Shown in pieces: positions 21,629 to 33,374 of a DNA stretch of 64,000 bases. The position numbers were made by a program, and so were the translations under genes. The notes below the pieces were generated by a model, which saw only the letters and a list, made by a program, of their open reading frames with translations, was not told the DNA's origin and ran no database searches. The stretch lies in NCBI GenBank assembly GCA_032622095.1, contig CP136062.1, positions 12,801,710 to 12,865,709 of the forward strand. The letters are read 5' to 3'. The DNA comes from Siphonodentalium dalli (Eukaryota > Mollusca > Scaphopoda > Gadilida > Siphonodentaliidae). The first letter of the stretch is position 1, and the number at the start of each line of letters is the position of its first letter.

Positions 21629-22452
21629 GCTTATAAATAACTAACATGATATCAAATTATTATAAATAACTGACATGATATCAAATTATTATAAATAACT
21701 GACATGATATCAAATTATTATAAATAACTAACATGATATCAAATTATTATAAATAACTAACATGATATTCAAATTATTATAAATAACTGACACGATATCA
21801 AATTATTATAAATAACTAACATGATATCAAATTATTATAAATAACTAACATGATATTCAAATTATTATAAACAACTAACATGATATCAAATTATTATAAA
21901 TAACTGACATGATATCAAATTATTATAAATAACTGACATGATATAAAATTATTATAAATAACTGACATGATATCAAATTATTATAAATAACTAACATGAT
22001 ATTAAATTATTATAAATAACTAACATGATATAAATTATTATAAATAAATAACATGATATCAATTATTATAAATAACTAACATGATATCAAATGACTATAA
22101 ATAACTAACATGATATTCAAATTATTATAAATAACTAACATGATATCAAATTATTATAAATAACTAACATGATATCAAACTATTATAAATAACTAACATG
22201 ATATCAAATTACTATAAATAACTAACATGATATTCAAATTATTATAAATAACTGACATGATATCAAATTATTATAAATAACTAACGTGATGTCAAATTAT
22301 TATAAATAACTAACTGATATCAAATTATTATAAATAACTGACATGATATTCAAATTATTATACATATCTAACATGATATCAAATTATTATAAATAACTAA
22401 CATGATATCAAATTATTATAAATAATTATCATGATATCAAATTATTATAAAG
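21629..22452. repeat. 29-bp minisatellite, about 28 units
   Basis: The unit is of the form TAAATAACTAACATGATATC followed by AAATTATTA. Units vary mainly as AACTAAC versus AACTGAC and by a one-base insertion giving GATATTC. Both variants are interspersed, suggesting higher-order duplication. Very AT-rich. Confidence 0.95.
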
Positions 22453-22929
22453 TCTAACCGTGCAACTTCCTTTAGAGAAACTAGCGCTCGCGTTTAACAC
22501 ATTACAACGTGTAACACCCCCAAGTGAGACCGGGCGTAAACAACCGCTTCAGCGCTGGCTGAAGAGTTGGGTGCACAGGAAATGAAGATATTCAAGTGGT
22601 ATACCAGCTCACCGAGCTAGATCAAATAAATTATCAGTATTTACTTAAATACAAAAACAAAATCAGTTCTATTTAATATAAGTTCTTTTCCCATTTTTAA
22701 AATATTTGTTCCGGGCCGTTTGTGTGATTCTGTTGCCTCCAGACTTCCAGACATCTACCAGTAAGTCCATCTACAGAACTCTTTACGGTTTCGGTATCAC
22801 TGTCTATGTGCCTCTTCGGGCGGGGCTCCAGTCCTTCGGAGCTACGGCCCTTTTTGTGGCCCCGGAGTTCTTTCAAAGAGTTACTCTAAGAATGCATCCA
22901 ACAACAATTATAATTTCAAAACTAAATAG

Positions 22930-23095
22930 CTTTGCCTCTCCCATCCTCCCACCCTCCCTCTCCCACTCTCCCATCCTCCCACCCTCCCTCTCCCACCCTC
23001 ACTCTCCCATCCTCCCTCTCCCAACCTCACAATCTCCCACCCTCCCTCTCCCACCCTCACACCCTCCCTCTCCCATCCTCCCACCCTCCCACAAA
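22930..23095. repeat. CT-rich minisatellite
   Basis: Short CCCACCCTCCCTCTC and CCCATCCTCCC modules repeat irregularly. The strand asymmetry is extreme, with almost no G, so open frames here are artefacts of composition. Confidence 0.9.
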
Positions 23096-23289
23096 TAATC
23101 CGTTCTACCTTACATCGCTCCTCTGCGCTCCTGAGTCGGGTGGAATCTAGCTAGTGGATATTCATGGGACCCCCACCCCTTATTAAAGCTCACCCGCTCT
23201 GCCCCTTCACCGCATCATCTGGCAAGTTATGGCGATCAAAACACTGTACATAAATAAACAAATCGTGGTGTGAAGGAGAAGATATCTTA

Positions 23290-23390
23290 CATAACCATCC
23301 TGTATAACCGCGCCCAGCTACTTACTTTATGGTATCCTAAATAACCGCGCCCAGTTACTCATTTTATGACATCCTATAACCGCCCGGAGC
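23290..23390. repeat. Three ~45-bp direct repeats
   Basis: TATAACCGCGCCCAG, TAAATAACCGCGCCCAG and TATAACCGCCCGGAG occur in succession, separated by TACTTACTTTATG- and TACTCATTTTATGA-type spacers. Confidence 0.6.
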
Positions 23391-23949
23391 TTGGCCTCCA
23401 GGAAGGTAAATGCACCCACACTGAAAAAACATAAGTGTAGCATGTCTACTAATATTTTTAGTACCAATTACCATCAAATTCAGACACGTTCTTCTCAAAT
23501 GATACAAGAAATAAAATCGTGCTGTCTGTCTGTCTTTTTGTCTGTCTGTGTGCGTTCTATATATAACTTCACGCGGTACAATCGAGATGGCACCAAGGCG
23601 TTCTAAGAGGGGTAACATTTTACAAGGAAGATAATGATGCGTGTAAACATTTTCTAAAATGACGCTGTTGGTGGGAGGGGAAATTAAAAAAAATATGGTG
23701 AAATAGTTTTGTAGCTGATTTCCACCAAACGAATACATAATCACCTTCGCAACATGGCGTTGTTCGAGTCAGCGTTGCATCAACAATTGATTTAATAAAC
23801 CAAATTCCACCAAATTCATACACTTTTTTCTCTAATGATATACCATGAATTAAATCACATTTGGTGTCCTTTGCGTCACGGATGGCGAGCGGATATGCAC
23901 TATCATTGATAAGATTGCTATTCGCCGATATCCACATATAAGTTATATA

Positions 23950-26040
23950 CAGTCACCAGGCCATCTCCATATCATTTTAAGTAGGTGGGCGTTCACATTT
24001 CACAATCCCGACATGGTGACCCATATAAGTCACTTGAAAAATTATATCTTCTTAACAGTCATATTTATATGGGAATGGCAATCAAGGCATTCACACCATG
24101 AGCTAGCAAAAAGAGCTGATAACTAGAAGAAGCATTAAACGTATATTTATCATTCTATTGAAGAGATACATATATTGGTGCAAACTGAGAGACCTCGAAC
24201 CATCAGAGGATTGCATATATATAATAACAAAATTTAGTCTGTTCCATTCAATACAGTTTCCACAAAAAGTTACAATTTGTCAGGAGATATGGAAGGCCTG
24301 TTCAAAAATAGTGGTCACAGAGTGCAGTCAAATATAGTTTCTTCGGAAAATGCAGTTAGTAGCACAAGACTTTTCAGGATCTTACCAATACTGACATCTG
24401 ACAAGGGTTTTAGAACAGACTCATCGACTCACATAAACAACTCAAAATCTCGCTCTGTGCCTGGCACATGTAGCTGATATATCTGCGCGGCAACATTTCG
24501 TTTAAACTAAGAATATTTAGCCAATATATAGCACCATGAACAGAGGAGCACCTGGAAATTTCTTTGAAACATCTGTATCTTCATGGAGATATGATAGCCA
24601 GGTCTTAGTCCAACCCACTATATTGATTGATACATCTCAATATGTAAAACCCAATTATCATCTTTTATCGAACTAATGTGTTTATGATGTTCATGTATCA
24701 TATTATAACGTCTAATGTATATGCAGTTGTAAATAAATAAATACTTCATTATTGGTGGAACGGATTAATCGCGATAAACAGAATGGTGAGCCACTACTTA
24801 TATTCCATGACTGTCATAATCATGTTTTGTGATGCTATTTGAATATACAATTTATGAGAAAATGTATAACACTTTAAGCAAGAGCATTCTCTATTCACAA
24901 CACACATCCACAGCATACATTAACCTGGGAAACGCCGGGTAACCCTGCTAGTCTTATATTTAAACACAAATGTGATATAACAGTTATGCATTTGACATTC
25001 AGCATATACCATGCCTACAACGGGCAGGATGATGTGTATATTAAAACTTAGTATGTGTACATAGTCTTTAGTGATATGTGGTAACTATCAAATTCTGAAT
25101 ATAAGAATAATGGGGGTGGTCTCACTCTTATTTTCTCACATGTGAATAGCAATAAAACATTTCAAATAATAATGAGGTGTATACATTTTCCAGTGCCAAA
25201 CCTCCAATTAATTGCAGCATGATATGTCTTAGCTAGAATAAGTAAATTAACACATGATAAACAACATATTAAAAATTTAAATGGACCTACAAATGGGAAA
25301 TTGGTGAATATTGTGAAATAAATTTGTGAAAATGTGGTAAAATGATATTTATCATACATGTATAAGGAATTCCATATCAAAAGTCATTCCATTGTCATAT
25401 CTGTTTTGTAAATTTTACTATCCTGATTACACAACAGAAAACCTTTACCAGATGTATTCAGTTATATGTGCCTCCCAAATTGGGAGTTTATATAATTTCG
25501 GAGCCTTCGTTTCACAGGACTATTGCTAATATCCATAATTTAAATACTAGAAAAAAATGAAGGATTTTCCGGTCCTGTAACCAGAATAGTAAAATCTCCA
25601 AAATATATATGATAATGAAAGGACTTGATGATTTTAAAATGTTTATCAAAGTAGACACCCGCCCCTGTCGCTACGTCCCTGGTATAAGTTCACGCTGTTT
25701 GGAAAATATAGTATAGTCAGTTTTAAGTATATTGGGGAAATCAATTCAGATACATACACCTCTTTTAAATATTTACAGATACTGCGCAAAAAGAGAAACG
25801 CTCTTCATTATTCTTGTTGCAATGACATATAAATACATTGCTGTTTGTCAGTTGCAGCATTTTCATCGGGTAACAATCAAATACATGCATCGCATGAAGT
25901 GGGGTACTTTGCCGATCAGTTAATTGATGAACGCCATTTTAATTCGCAGCAGGCAATATGAAACTTCTTCATTTTCGTTTATGATCCAAGATATCCTTTC
26001 TCTTCCTATAACAAGTTTTATATAGTTTCCTGGTAAATAT
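23950..26040. other. No gene recognised
   Basis: AT-rich DNA without convincing exons. The only structured item is a possible Helitron end at 24924-24952. Confidence 0.5.
24924..24952 (+). mobile_element. Possible Helitron-type 3' end
   Basis: CCTGGGAAACGCCGGG can form a short stem and is followed by TAACCCTG and then CTAGT. Helitron 3' ends carry a short GC-rich hairpin close to a terminal CTRR, inserting before T. No matching 5' TC end or Rep/helicase was found. Confidence 0.3.
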
Positions 26041-26043
26041 TGT

Positions 26044-26166
26044 TAGGCCATTGTATTCTTTTTATATATGAGAGGTTCCCTATGAGAGACTTGCATACAT
26101 AAGAGAATGCATTGGCACAGGGGTTTTCCAACATTGCTGGAAGCTCCAATCATGGAAGGGTTAAAT
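26044..26166. mobile_element. Degenerate twin-hairpin MITE fragment
   Basis: One hairpin, GGCCATTGTATTC...GAGAATGCATTGGC, is followed by CACAGGGG and ends near AAGGGTTAA. Several mismatches show it is older than the copies at 213 and 27293. Confidence 0.6.
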
Positions 26167-26399
26167 GATAGATGAGTTTCTGGTATTTTCGACTCATGCA
26201 TGTATCTATCATTTTATACCCCGCCTACTATATAAAACGTGGCTTATTTTTTAAATTTATATTTAACTCGTTTTAACGACACGCCCCTGTGCGTTTCAGT
26301 CTGCAGTTGTTTGGTAAATTCCGCCGTTGCAATGACCGTGTTCTACGACATCTCCCCTCCCCCACCATGGGGGAAGATAATCTGGACCCCCCGCCCTGA

Positions 26400-27125
26400 T
26401 ATCTCCCCCGCCTGAATTTTTCCTACCTTCACAAGTAGTGGCCAGTTAGGCTAATTTTATCATTCAATATGACTATGTGACTTAGAAAAAATACCATTGG
26501 TGATTCTTTGGCAGATGCCTTATAGTTCTGAATTTTGTTTGTTTGTGGAAAATTGCTTAGTTTATCTACACCCCCGCCTGAATTGTTATTTACCTCAACA
26601 TAATTATAATGATCATTTAGTCTCATTTTATCATTCAATATGACTATGCAACTGAGAAATATACTATTTGTAGGAAGGAAGCATGTATTTTCTGTGAAAG
26701 AGGCAATAATTAAAGTCCAGAGCATTTTCATTAAAAATTACCTAGTTTATCTCCACCCCCCGAACGTGTTCTACCTCAGCATCTAATGGCCAGTTAAGTC
26801 ACTCTCATTTTATCTTTGAATATGAATATGCGACTAAGAAAAGCTATCAAGGCAACAAGAAAGCATGTTTTTTTCTGTGAGGCAATATTTAAAGTTCGGA
26901 GAACTTTCAATGAAAATTATCTAGTTTATCTTCCCCTCCCGCCTGAATTTTACCTCAACATCTAAAGGCCAGGTGGTCTCATTTTATCATTCAATATGAC
27001 TCTGCTACTAAGAAAAACTGTCATTCGCGACAAGGAAGCATGTATTTTCTATGAAAGAGTCAATAATTGAAGTGCAGAGAATTTTCATTGAAAATTACCT
27101 AGTTGACCCCCCACCGCATAAATAT
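26400..27125. repeat. Four diverged tandem units of ~180 bp
   Basis: Each unit carries a C-rich CCCCCGCCTGAATT block, a TTTTATCATTCAATATGACT block, an AGGAAGCATGTATTTTCT block and an AAAATTACCTAGTTTATC end. Starts lie near 26400, 26572, 26752 and 26932, with a fifth partial start near 27107. Minus-strand open frames here follow the repeat and are not recognised proteins. Confidence 0.75.
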
Positions 27126-27292
27126 TCCTTACCTTAACATGTAGTGGTCAAAACTATTGATCATTCTCATCCAAACACTTTATCTCCATTTAAATATAAT
27201 GTCTCTGTTGTTACAGTACATGTACTAGTATGTCTATCAAACATTATCTACCAATTACGGCACAGGACGATTAGTTATAGGATTGGGCTCGA

Positions 27293-27793
27293 TTAACCCT
27301 TTACCCAACAAACCGGCCAAAACCGGCCAAATAAAGCTTCAACAGCCTAAAATATCTTCGGTCTGTCTCAATAGAACCATACAAATATGGATATCATTGG
27401 AATCGGCTCATTGACCACATTGTGATAGTTACAGTTATGGCCTGTGCCAATGCATTCTCTTATATATGCGAGTCGACCATAGGTCGCCTCGCATATATAA
27501 GAGAATGCATTGGCCTAAAAAAAACACTTTTTACCATTTTTCTTACATTCTTTAACAATTTTATAATTTTTAATGTGTTAAGCCAATGCATTCTCTTATA
27601 TATGCGAGAGGACCTATGGTCGACTCGCATATATCAGAGAATGCATTGGCACAGGGCAAAACTGTAACTATCACAATGTGGTCAAGGAGCCGGTTCCAAT
27701 GATACCCATATTTGTATGGTTCTATTGCGACAGACCGAAGATATTTTAGGCTGTTGAAGCTTTATTTGGCCGGTTTGTTGGGTAAAGGGTTAA
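27293..27793. mobile_element. Twin-hairpin TTAA-flanked MITE, copy 2 (full)
   Basis: A 501-bp element that is nearly palindromic overall. It begins TTAACCCTTTACCCAACAAA and ends with the inverse; the outer arms of about 150 bp match across the element. Two hairpins at 27446-27514 and 27582-27650 flank a 67-bp AT-rich centre. The hairpins are inverse to each other as well as self-complementary. TTAA edges fit piggyBac-type target duplication. Confidence 0.85.
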
Positions 27794-27870
27794 TCATATG
27801 AAATACAGGTCGACTCGCATATATAAGAGAATGCATTGGCACAGGGCCCTTCTGTTGGGTAAAGTGTTAA
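27794..27870. mobile_element. Truncated end of a third twin-hairpin MITE
   Basis: GTCGACTCGCATATATAAGA, GAATGCATTGGCACAGGG, then TTGTTGGGTAAAG-like sequence ending GTGTTAA. It directly follows copy 2 in the same direction and lacks the left half. Confidence 0.7.
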
Positions 27871-27914
27871 GATTTCTCTGACTGTAGTGTATTACATGAA
27901 ATGTAGTATAGCAC

Positions 27915-28100
27915 ACAATAACAACATGAGTCTTTTATTACACATACTAAAGAGAAAGTAGGCCTACATGTATATATTGTGCACACAGTATACATGTACT
28001 GATAACAACATGAGTCGTTCTGTGTATTTATGACACATACTAAAGAGAAAGTAGGCCTACATGTATATATTGTGCACACAGTATACATGTACTGATATAT
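27915..28100. repeat. Direct dimer of ~93 bp
   Basis: AACAACATGAGTC, ACACATACTAAAGAGAAAGT and AGGCCTACATGTATATATTG occur twice in order, the second copy having a short insertion. Confidence 0.85.
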
Positions 28101-28466
28101 TCCATTACAATACAGTCTGAGTAAAATGATATATCAAAATTATGCATAGAATAACTCCCTTTTGTACAAACAGTCCTGACCACGATATATCGGGATATCA
28201 TGGTGACAGTTCATACATTTGGAATTACCGAATACTCGCGTTTGTGGTTAGACCGCTTCATGCGATGATTATGTGAATTGTTATTTTTAAGTCGGCATTG
28301 CATAGTCCTAGAAACCACACCAGAATTTTTTTTTATTTCTTACGCTGCATTGATGACATCTGGAATAGCAAATGTCGGTCAGTGACCAACTTCATATGTT
28401 TATGCAATCGATACAACCCCGTTCCCCTTTTGATGTCCGGTTCGACGTTTTGTAATCCAGACATTT

Positions 28467-28683
28467 TGTCGGGAAGTACGGATAATTATCGGGAAGATCG
28501 AAAAAGTCGGACAAGAGAAGTACAGCATATCGCACACCTTTTACCCTCAGCTACATAATCACAAACTGACACCAATGTCACAAGCGCACATAGTCACATT
28601 CACAGTTCGCTCACGCCCGTACAATAGCGCGTGCGTTATCACGTGCATTGTCTGTTTTTCACTCAGCCACATTCGTCACCACA
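28467..28683 (-). mobile_element. LTR-like repeat, left copy
   Basis: The first 59 bp (TGTCGGGAAGTACGG...) differ at about 3 positions from 30794-30852, and the last ~88 bp match 31018-31106. The middle is shorter and unrelated. On the minus strand the edges read TG...CA, as LTRs do. No polypurine tract is visible next to it and no target duplication links it with the right copy, so it may be a separate or rearranged LTR. Confidence 0.55.
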
Positions 28684-28944
28684 GTTGACCGTCCGATATA
28701 TACAGGGGCGTATCTAATCCCCGACAACCTCCGGGGGCACGTAACAGAAGTCCAAATTTGGAAACAGAGAAGAGGTCAGTTTTGCATTGAAATGTCAATG
28801 TGGTAGAGTGAATGTTGCACTTAATATGTGGCAGAATTAACGTAGCACCTTTAAAAGTTATATTTAGAAAAAGCACATGGAAATTGTTTACATTTATTCA
28901 CTATTAAGTATTAACCAATAAAAACTACACAACTAACCAAATTT

Positions 28945-29160
28945 AGTAAACCGCTTTTCAATTGGTCCGTTTTTCCCGCGTTTTGTTGTTACGTCACAAC
29001 CTCGTTATCGGAGTTCGATCTCTTTCTCAAATCTCCATCGTAGCGAACGGGTCGCAAATATATTTGGCTTGTTTAGCCATCAATTTTATTCATTAATGTC
29101 TTAAGTAATACTGGAAGGCCAATACAGATAGTTGGGAGTATCTTTTGTCTCACCGGCCAG
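28945..29160 (+). promoter_or_regulatory. Candidate host promoter with 5' splice site downstream
   Basis: Within about 60 bp lie CAATTGGTCC (inverse CCAAT type), TTTTTCCCGCG at 28970-28980 (E2F consensus TTTCCCGC) and TTACGTCAC near 28989-28997 (CRE type). About 160 bp further, GGCCAG|GTAAAT at about 29155-29165 is a good match to a donor splice site. An untranslated first exon between them is possible; no coding exon was recognised. Confidence 0.3.
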
Positions 29161-30413
29161 GTAAATACAACTCTTATACATCGTATGTTATTACAGATAT
29201 TACAAGTGTTTTCATGAGATACTATTTCACTGTCAGGATATTTACTCCTTTTGGTCAAAGGTCAAACCTAAACCTTGAGGGTTTGAATTATTCATATCAA
29301 TTCCGATGGCGGCATATATTTATAGTCAAATACTTTTAAAGTCATTACATTTACACTTTTAATTATCATTTGAACATTTTTATGGGGAGGGGGAAGTTGT
29401 TGATATTACAAGTGCATGAAGCACAGTAATCACTGTCAGTTATAAAGTAATCACAAGTCAGTAATAAATGAAATAAATAACAAAGTATCTAGCAAATGTT
29501 CAGTTCATTTACTATTGTTGTATTTTGGTTATTGCAGAGAAATTCCGAAGATCTGTAGAAGCTAGACACATGTATACCTGTAGCACGACATTTGCACAGC
29601 GCTGTATACCTATATCATCCAATATATATATATAAAGACATTTTAAGGTGAGACCTTTCCATTATTCACCTCCAACCCTCATGGCGAAGAAGTTAGATAT
29701 ATACACATGTTTCTCGGACTCATACAATTACTTGACTGTCGTGTATACACATGCATACCGAAAATATATATGCATATAACGATTTCCCTGAGAAAGGAAT
29801 CCCTGCGACATCAATTCAAAGTTAGACACGATGTGGACGTCTTGAAAGTATGTCCAAAAGATAACTTTGTTGGGATTGCCAAGGATCTGAGATTAGGATT
29901 GCACGGTACATGCTGTAGTTCACACTCAAACACAGAACTCACGTCTGTAAGAACTAAAGCAATATGTGCAAATACGTCACGCGAATCAACTATCGGGTTC
30001 GAATATCCAGTAGACTGAAGACTGTCCAGTGTCTGTGAACCGTGTAGCCCATCAATCATATATTTACAAGTATCGCTCTCGTGTGGTTCAGATGCATTCC
30101 GAGTATCAAGATCGTTCCAGTTCTCTTTGACGAGGGGAATACACGAAGAAGCTGCCATGGGTATACAAGGTGTTGTCTGGGGATACATGCATGGGTGGAG
30201 CTGGTTGGTCATCTGCGGATATCAAACTGCCTGTTCCAGATACATGAGGGTCCGTCTGAGAATATGTGTGACAAGATATCGGGAGTTTGTGCAGCAACCG
30301 CTGAGAGTGAAACCATCATATCCGATGAGGCTACAAATTCAGGAACGACCGAAACACATGCAGTTGGCAATGTCTCTGTAACGACTGGTTTGAGACCAAT
30401 ATCCACTGGAAGG

Positions 30414-30875
30414 TCAGTTGAAATTGTCTTGTCGTGCACATGTTTCTCTGATATCTAGATGTCCATCAATATACCGTCCAATCATTTGAAATCTGTCTCT
30501 CACGCCGCGCATAGCATCCTCTATCAAATCCGCTTCTCTGAGATAAATATCATCATTATCTATCTGTTTGATTAGATCCCATGATGATCGACCGAGGGTT
30601 TTAACATTCGTTCTGATCATCTCTTGGACAGTTGTGAGTTCCTTTGCGTACTCAAGTGATTGAAAGTCCATAAGAATGTCGGTCTGATCAACTAACTCTA
30701 CCGTATCATCGAACAAATGTGTCCATGCCATTAATTCTGTGGTTTCCTTTGTCGAAGTTATGTTGTGTCCAGGATCCGGTTCGAGGGACCAAATGTCGGG
30801 AAGTACGGATACATATCGGGAAGATCGAAGAAGTCGGACAAGAGAAGTACAGAGAGATATCTGTATTACCTCCAA
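30414..30875 (-). pseudogene. Possible BEL/Pao-type gag N-terminal remnant
   Basis: The frame starts within the LTR-like region and primer-site region, so only the part after about residue 48 (MAWTHLFDD) is plausibly protein. That part is acidic and helix-forming, with regularly spaced hydrophobics (TTVQEMIRTNVKTLGRSSWDL, then EADLIEDAMRGVRDRF). This is the pattern of the coiled-coil N-terminus of BEL/Pao gag proteins. No capsid, zinc knuckle, protease or RT is found further along the minus strand, so the element is internally deleted. The family call rests on layout and the primer-site neighbour, not on a catalytic motif. Confidence 0.35.
30772..30791 (-). promoter_or_regulatory. Candidate tRNA primer binding site
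   Basis: On the minus strand, two bases after the LTR-like repeat, the sequence starts TGGTCCCTCGAACC. Retroelement primer sites begin TGG to pair with the CCA end of a tRNA. TGGTCC-type leaders are familiar in BEL/Pao elements; the tRNA itself is not identified. Confidence 0.45.
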
Positions 30876-31106
30876 GTATAGGAGATATCGATATACATGA
30901 CATATACTTACAGTTGGATTAAAGTGGGCTCCCCTGGTCAGTGCGGTGGGCCGGTATGTACAAGTATGGAGAGGTGTTGGAAACCACAGGAGTGAAGCAT
31001 ATATGCACTTGAATTTTCACATTCACAGTTCACTCACGCGCATATAATAGCGCGTGCGTTATCACGTGCATTGTCTGTTATTCACTCAGCCACAGTCGTC
31101 ACCACA
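30794..31106 (-). mobile_element. LTR-like repeat, right copy (5' LTR)
   Basis: TG...CA edges on the minus strand, 313 bp. It contains TATAATAGCGCGTGCG and TCACGTGCA promoter-like motifs near 31045-31072, conserved in the left copy. It is followed in element direction by the primer site at 30772-30791. Confidence 0.6.
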
Positions 31107-31543
31107 GTGTGAAGTGCTAGTCGGCTCTCCAGTTGATTTCTAGGTTAAGTTTTGGAATTCTATACCACAGTACTAGTATGTGGCTTATCAGTTACATGTA
31201 GTTGTGTTCATCATTTATACTATATTTGTGGTGTGTTCTTGTGAAAAAATATAATTCTAACTAATGCGCCAAAAATCAGGTTTAGAAATTTATCAATTCT
31301 TGAGCAAGAGAACTCATAAAACTTGTATGACATTCGAAAACAGCGTATTTGTTTTATCGAACCGAACCGAACAATAATAATGCCAACCGGACATTGAAAT
31401 AGGAACCGCATTGTATGGATTGCAGCCTGTTATGTTGAATAAACAGTTATAAAGGATATACCTGTAACAACATGGTTTATAATATAAAATACTCAGAACT
31501 GGGCCAAAGTTGAAAGAAAAAGGTTTAAAAATCACCTTGGCAA

Positions 31544-31708
31544 ATGATCTATAAAGAAGGACAGAGAAGACATGAAGAAATTAATAAATGAAGAAGACGG
31601 AAGAATAAAATGGGGAGTGGTTCTAAAAGGTTCGGGGCCCTCCATGGACTCTAAAGAAAGTAAAGAAGAAAGAAGCGAGATAGGCCTAAAAACAAGAGGA
31701 AATATGTA
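31544..31708 (+). pseudogene. ORF1-tail-like fragment of a LINE
   Basis: An open frame after a TGA at about 31541 runs to TAA at 31708, 10 bases before the endonuclease frame. It is highly charged (KKDREDMKKLINEEDGR). Position and composition fit the C-terminus of a LINE ORF1, but no RRM or zinc finger is present. Confidence 0.35.
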
Positions 31709-31718
31709 AATACGTTAG

Positions 31719-32045
31719 ATGCACCAAATGGAGGGACTACAAATTGTATCCCTAAATGTAGATAGTCTGTCAAACAAAATGAATGAGCTTAGACACTTAG
31801 TTGAAGAAGGGAGGTATGACATACTCTGCATCACAGAGGTTAAGCCGAAGAAAAGCAAGGACATCCTACCTGCGTTATACACCTTCGACGGTTACATTAT
31901 GATCCACAAGAACTTAAACAGTAACAAAGGAAGAGGGGTCTTGATGTATGTGAAGGCGAATATCTCTGCAGAAGAGCAAATTATAAATGAAGAACTGAGT
32001 GATGCTGTATGGATAACAGTTAAACTAGAAAACGGGACAAAATGA
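31719..32045 (+). pseudogene. LINE apurinic-type endonuclease, N-terminal half
   Basis: The frame starts at an ATG and shows SLNVDSLSNKMNEL (motif I asparagine), then YDILCITEVKPK (catalytic glutamate) and KGRGVLMYVK. This order is typical of the endonuclease domain at the start of CR1/L2-like LINE ORF2, which nicks target DNA for target-primed reverse transcription. The frame breaks at an A-run near 32040 and continues in another frame at 32042. Confidence 0.8.
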
Positions 32046-32200
32046 TTATAGGAGCTGTATATAGAAGTCATAACACAGGTACAGCAGAAAATGATGACAA
32101 AATAAACAAAACAATAAAGGAACAATGCAGAAATCGGGATTATTCACACATTCTCCTCATGGGAGATTTTAACCATCCATCCATTGATTGGAAAGCTTTT
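32042..32200 (+). pseudogene. LINE endonuclease, continuation in another frame
   Basis: Carries IIGAVYRSHNT and the canonical LLMGDFNHPSIDW motif with the D and N of the endonuclease active site, then diverges at about 32195. The remaining endonuclease end and most of the RT are missing until 33375. Confidence 0.8.
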
Positions 32201-33374
32201 GTGTTGTTGATACTTTTATTCCAATAACCAATAATACATGGTAATAAGGAACATGAATTAATAACATAATGTGGGTGCCAGAAAACAGCATGGCGATTCA
32301 AAATATTTCACTAACATTTAAAGATGCATATAGGGATCCAGACTTTCAGTTACAAGGTGTGGAATATAATTGAATGCAACACCACTGAATAACGTGTTGA
32401 ATGCATGCATGTCACATGACATTTAATCGATGTATGTTTGTCAGACAATATACATATATGATTCCACTTTCTTACAGAAGATAAATAAGTAAATAGGTAA
32501 ACTAAATTTTGTTCTTGCCATTCATTGGGGAAAAAATTGTACTTATCATTCGATGTATTTATTAAGTGCCACTTTGTGTTCCCATTGTGTTATTTTATAT
32601 ACTGGATACTTATATTTCTGGATCCCCTAAATACATCTTTAACATGTAGTTAACATACTTAAAATTTTAAGGATTAATATCAATATTAACATAAATATCT
32701 CTTTATATATGGGAGGGATACCAGACACCATTGTCAGAGATTTACACATATTCATGTGTATCAATTACGGTGGTACTCCAAGATTGCACATTTAATAAAT
32801 TTCCTCTACTTTTAATGCACGAGCAACGGGATTGGATGCATATAACATTCTATTAAAATATCACATGTTCTTGACTATGATAGCTAACAACAAGTATATA
32901 TAGTTACCATTAAGCGTAGGGTAGATATACCATACTATATATCATTACAAGAGGTTCGATCAAGATGAATCTCAATCACATTAATGCAGTGTTACATGTA
33001 CGTATATATAATTATATTGCAAGATTCGCCATTTCAGGGTCCATTTACTATTTACACGATCTTATCTCAACCTAATTAGATGCATGCTACACTTACATTA
33101 AGCTAACATGTCTACTTTGTTTGAGTATAATGTCGCAGTTAACTGCGACATGGCTGACACTCAGCCCATGGACCCCCGAGAGGGGTGTGTTAAAGTGGGG
33201 GGTGAGGGTTACATCATCAGTTTAAATGGGGCATTATCGGGTTCAATCGATAGGTTAAAAAGCGTGAGTTCAAACAATCAGTTCATTAAACGGGAGAATA
33301 TTACTGAAGCGAATTTAGCGACACCGCTTTGAACTTGTATTTTCCGATTGGTCATTAGTTGCGATAATTTAATT
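32201..33374. other. Unassigned DNA between two LINE pieces
   Basis: AT-rich sequence with no LINE coding similarity. It holds a perfect 22-bp palindrome at 33130-33151. It could be an insertion into the LINE or host DNA separating two independent fragments. Confidence 0.45.
33130..33151. repeat. Perfect 22-bp palindrome
   Basis: ATGTCGCAGTT followed by its exact inverse AACTGCGACAT. Confidence 0.9.

Noticed and set aside
22706-23098. 130-codon open frame rich in proline and serine
   Set aside because: Most of it is the CT-rich minisatellite, which lacks stops because of composition.
30081-30458. Plus-strand 125-codon frame
   Set aside because: Shadow of the minus-strand gag-like remnant; no motif.
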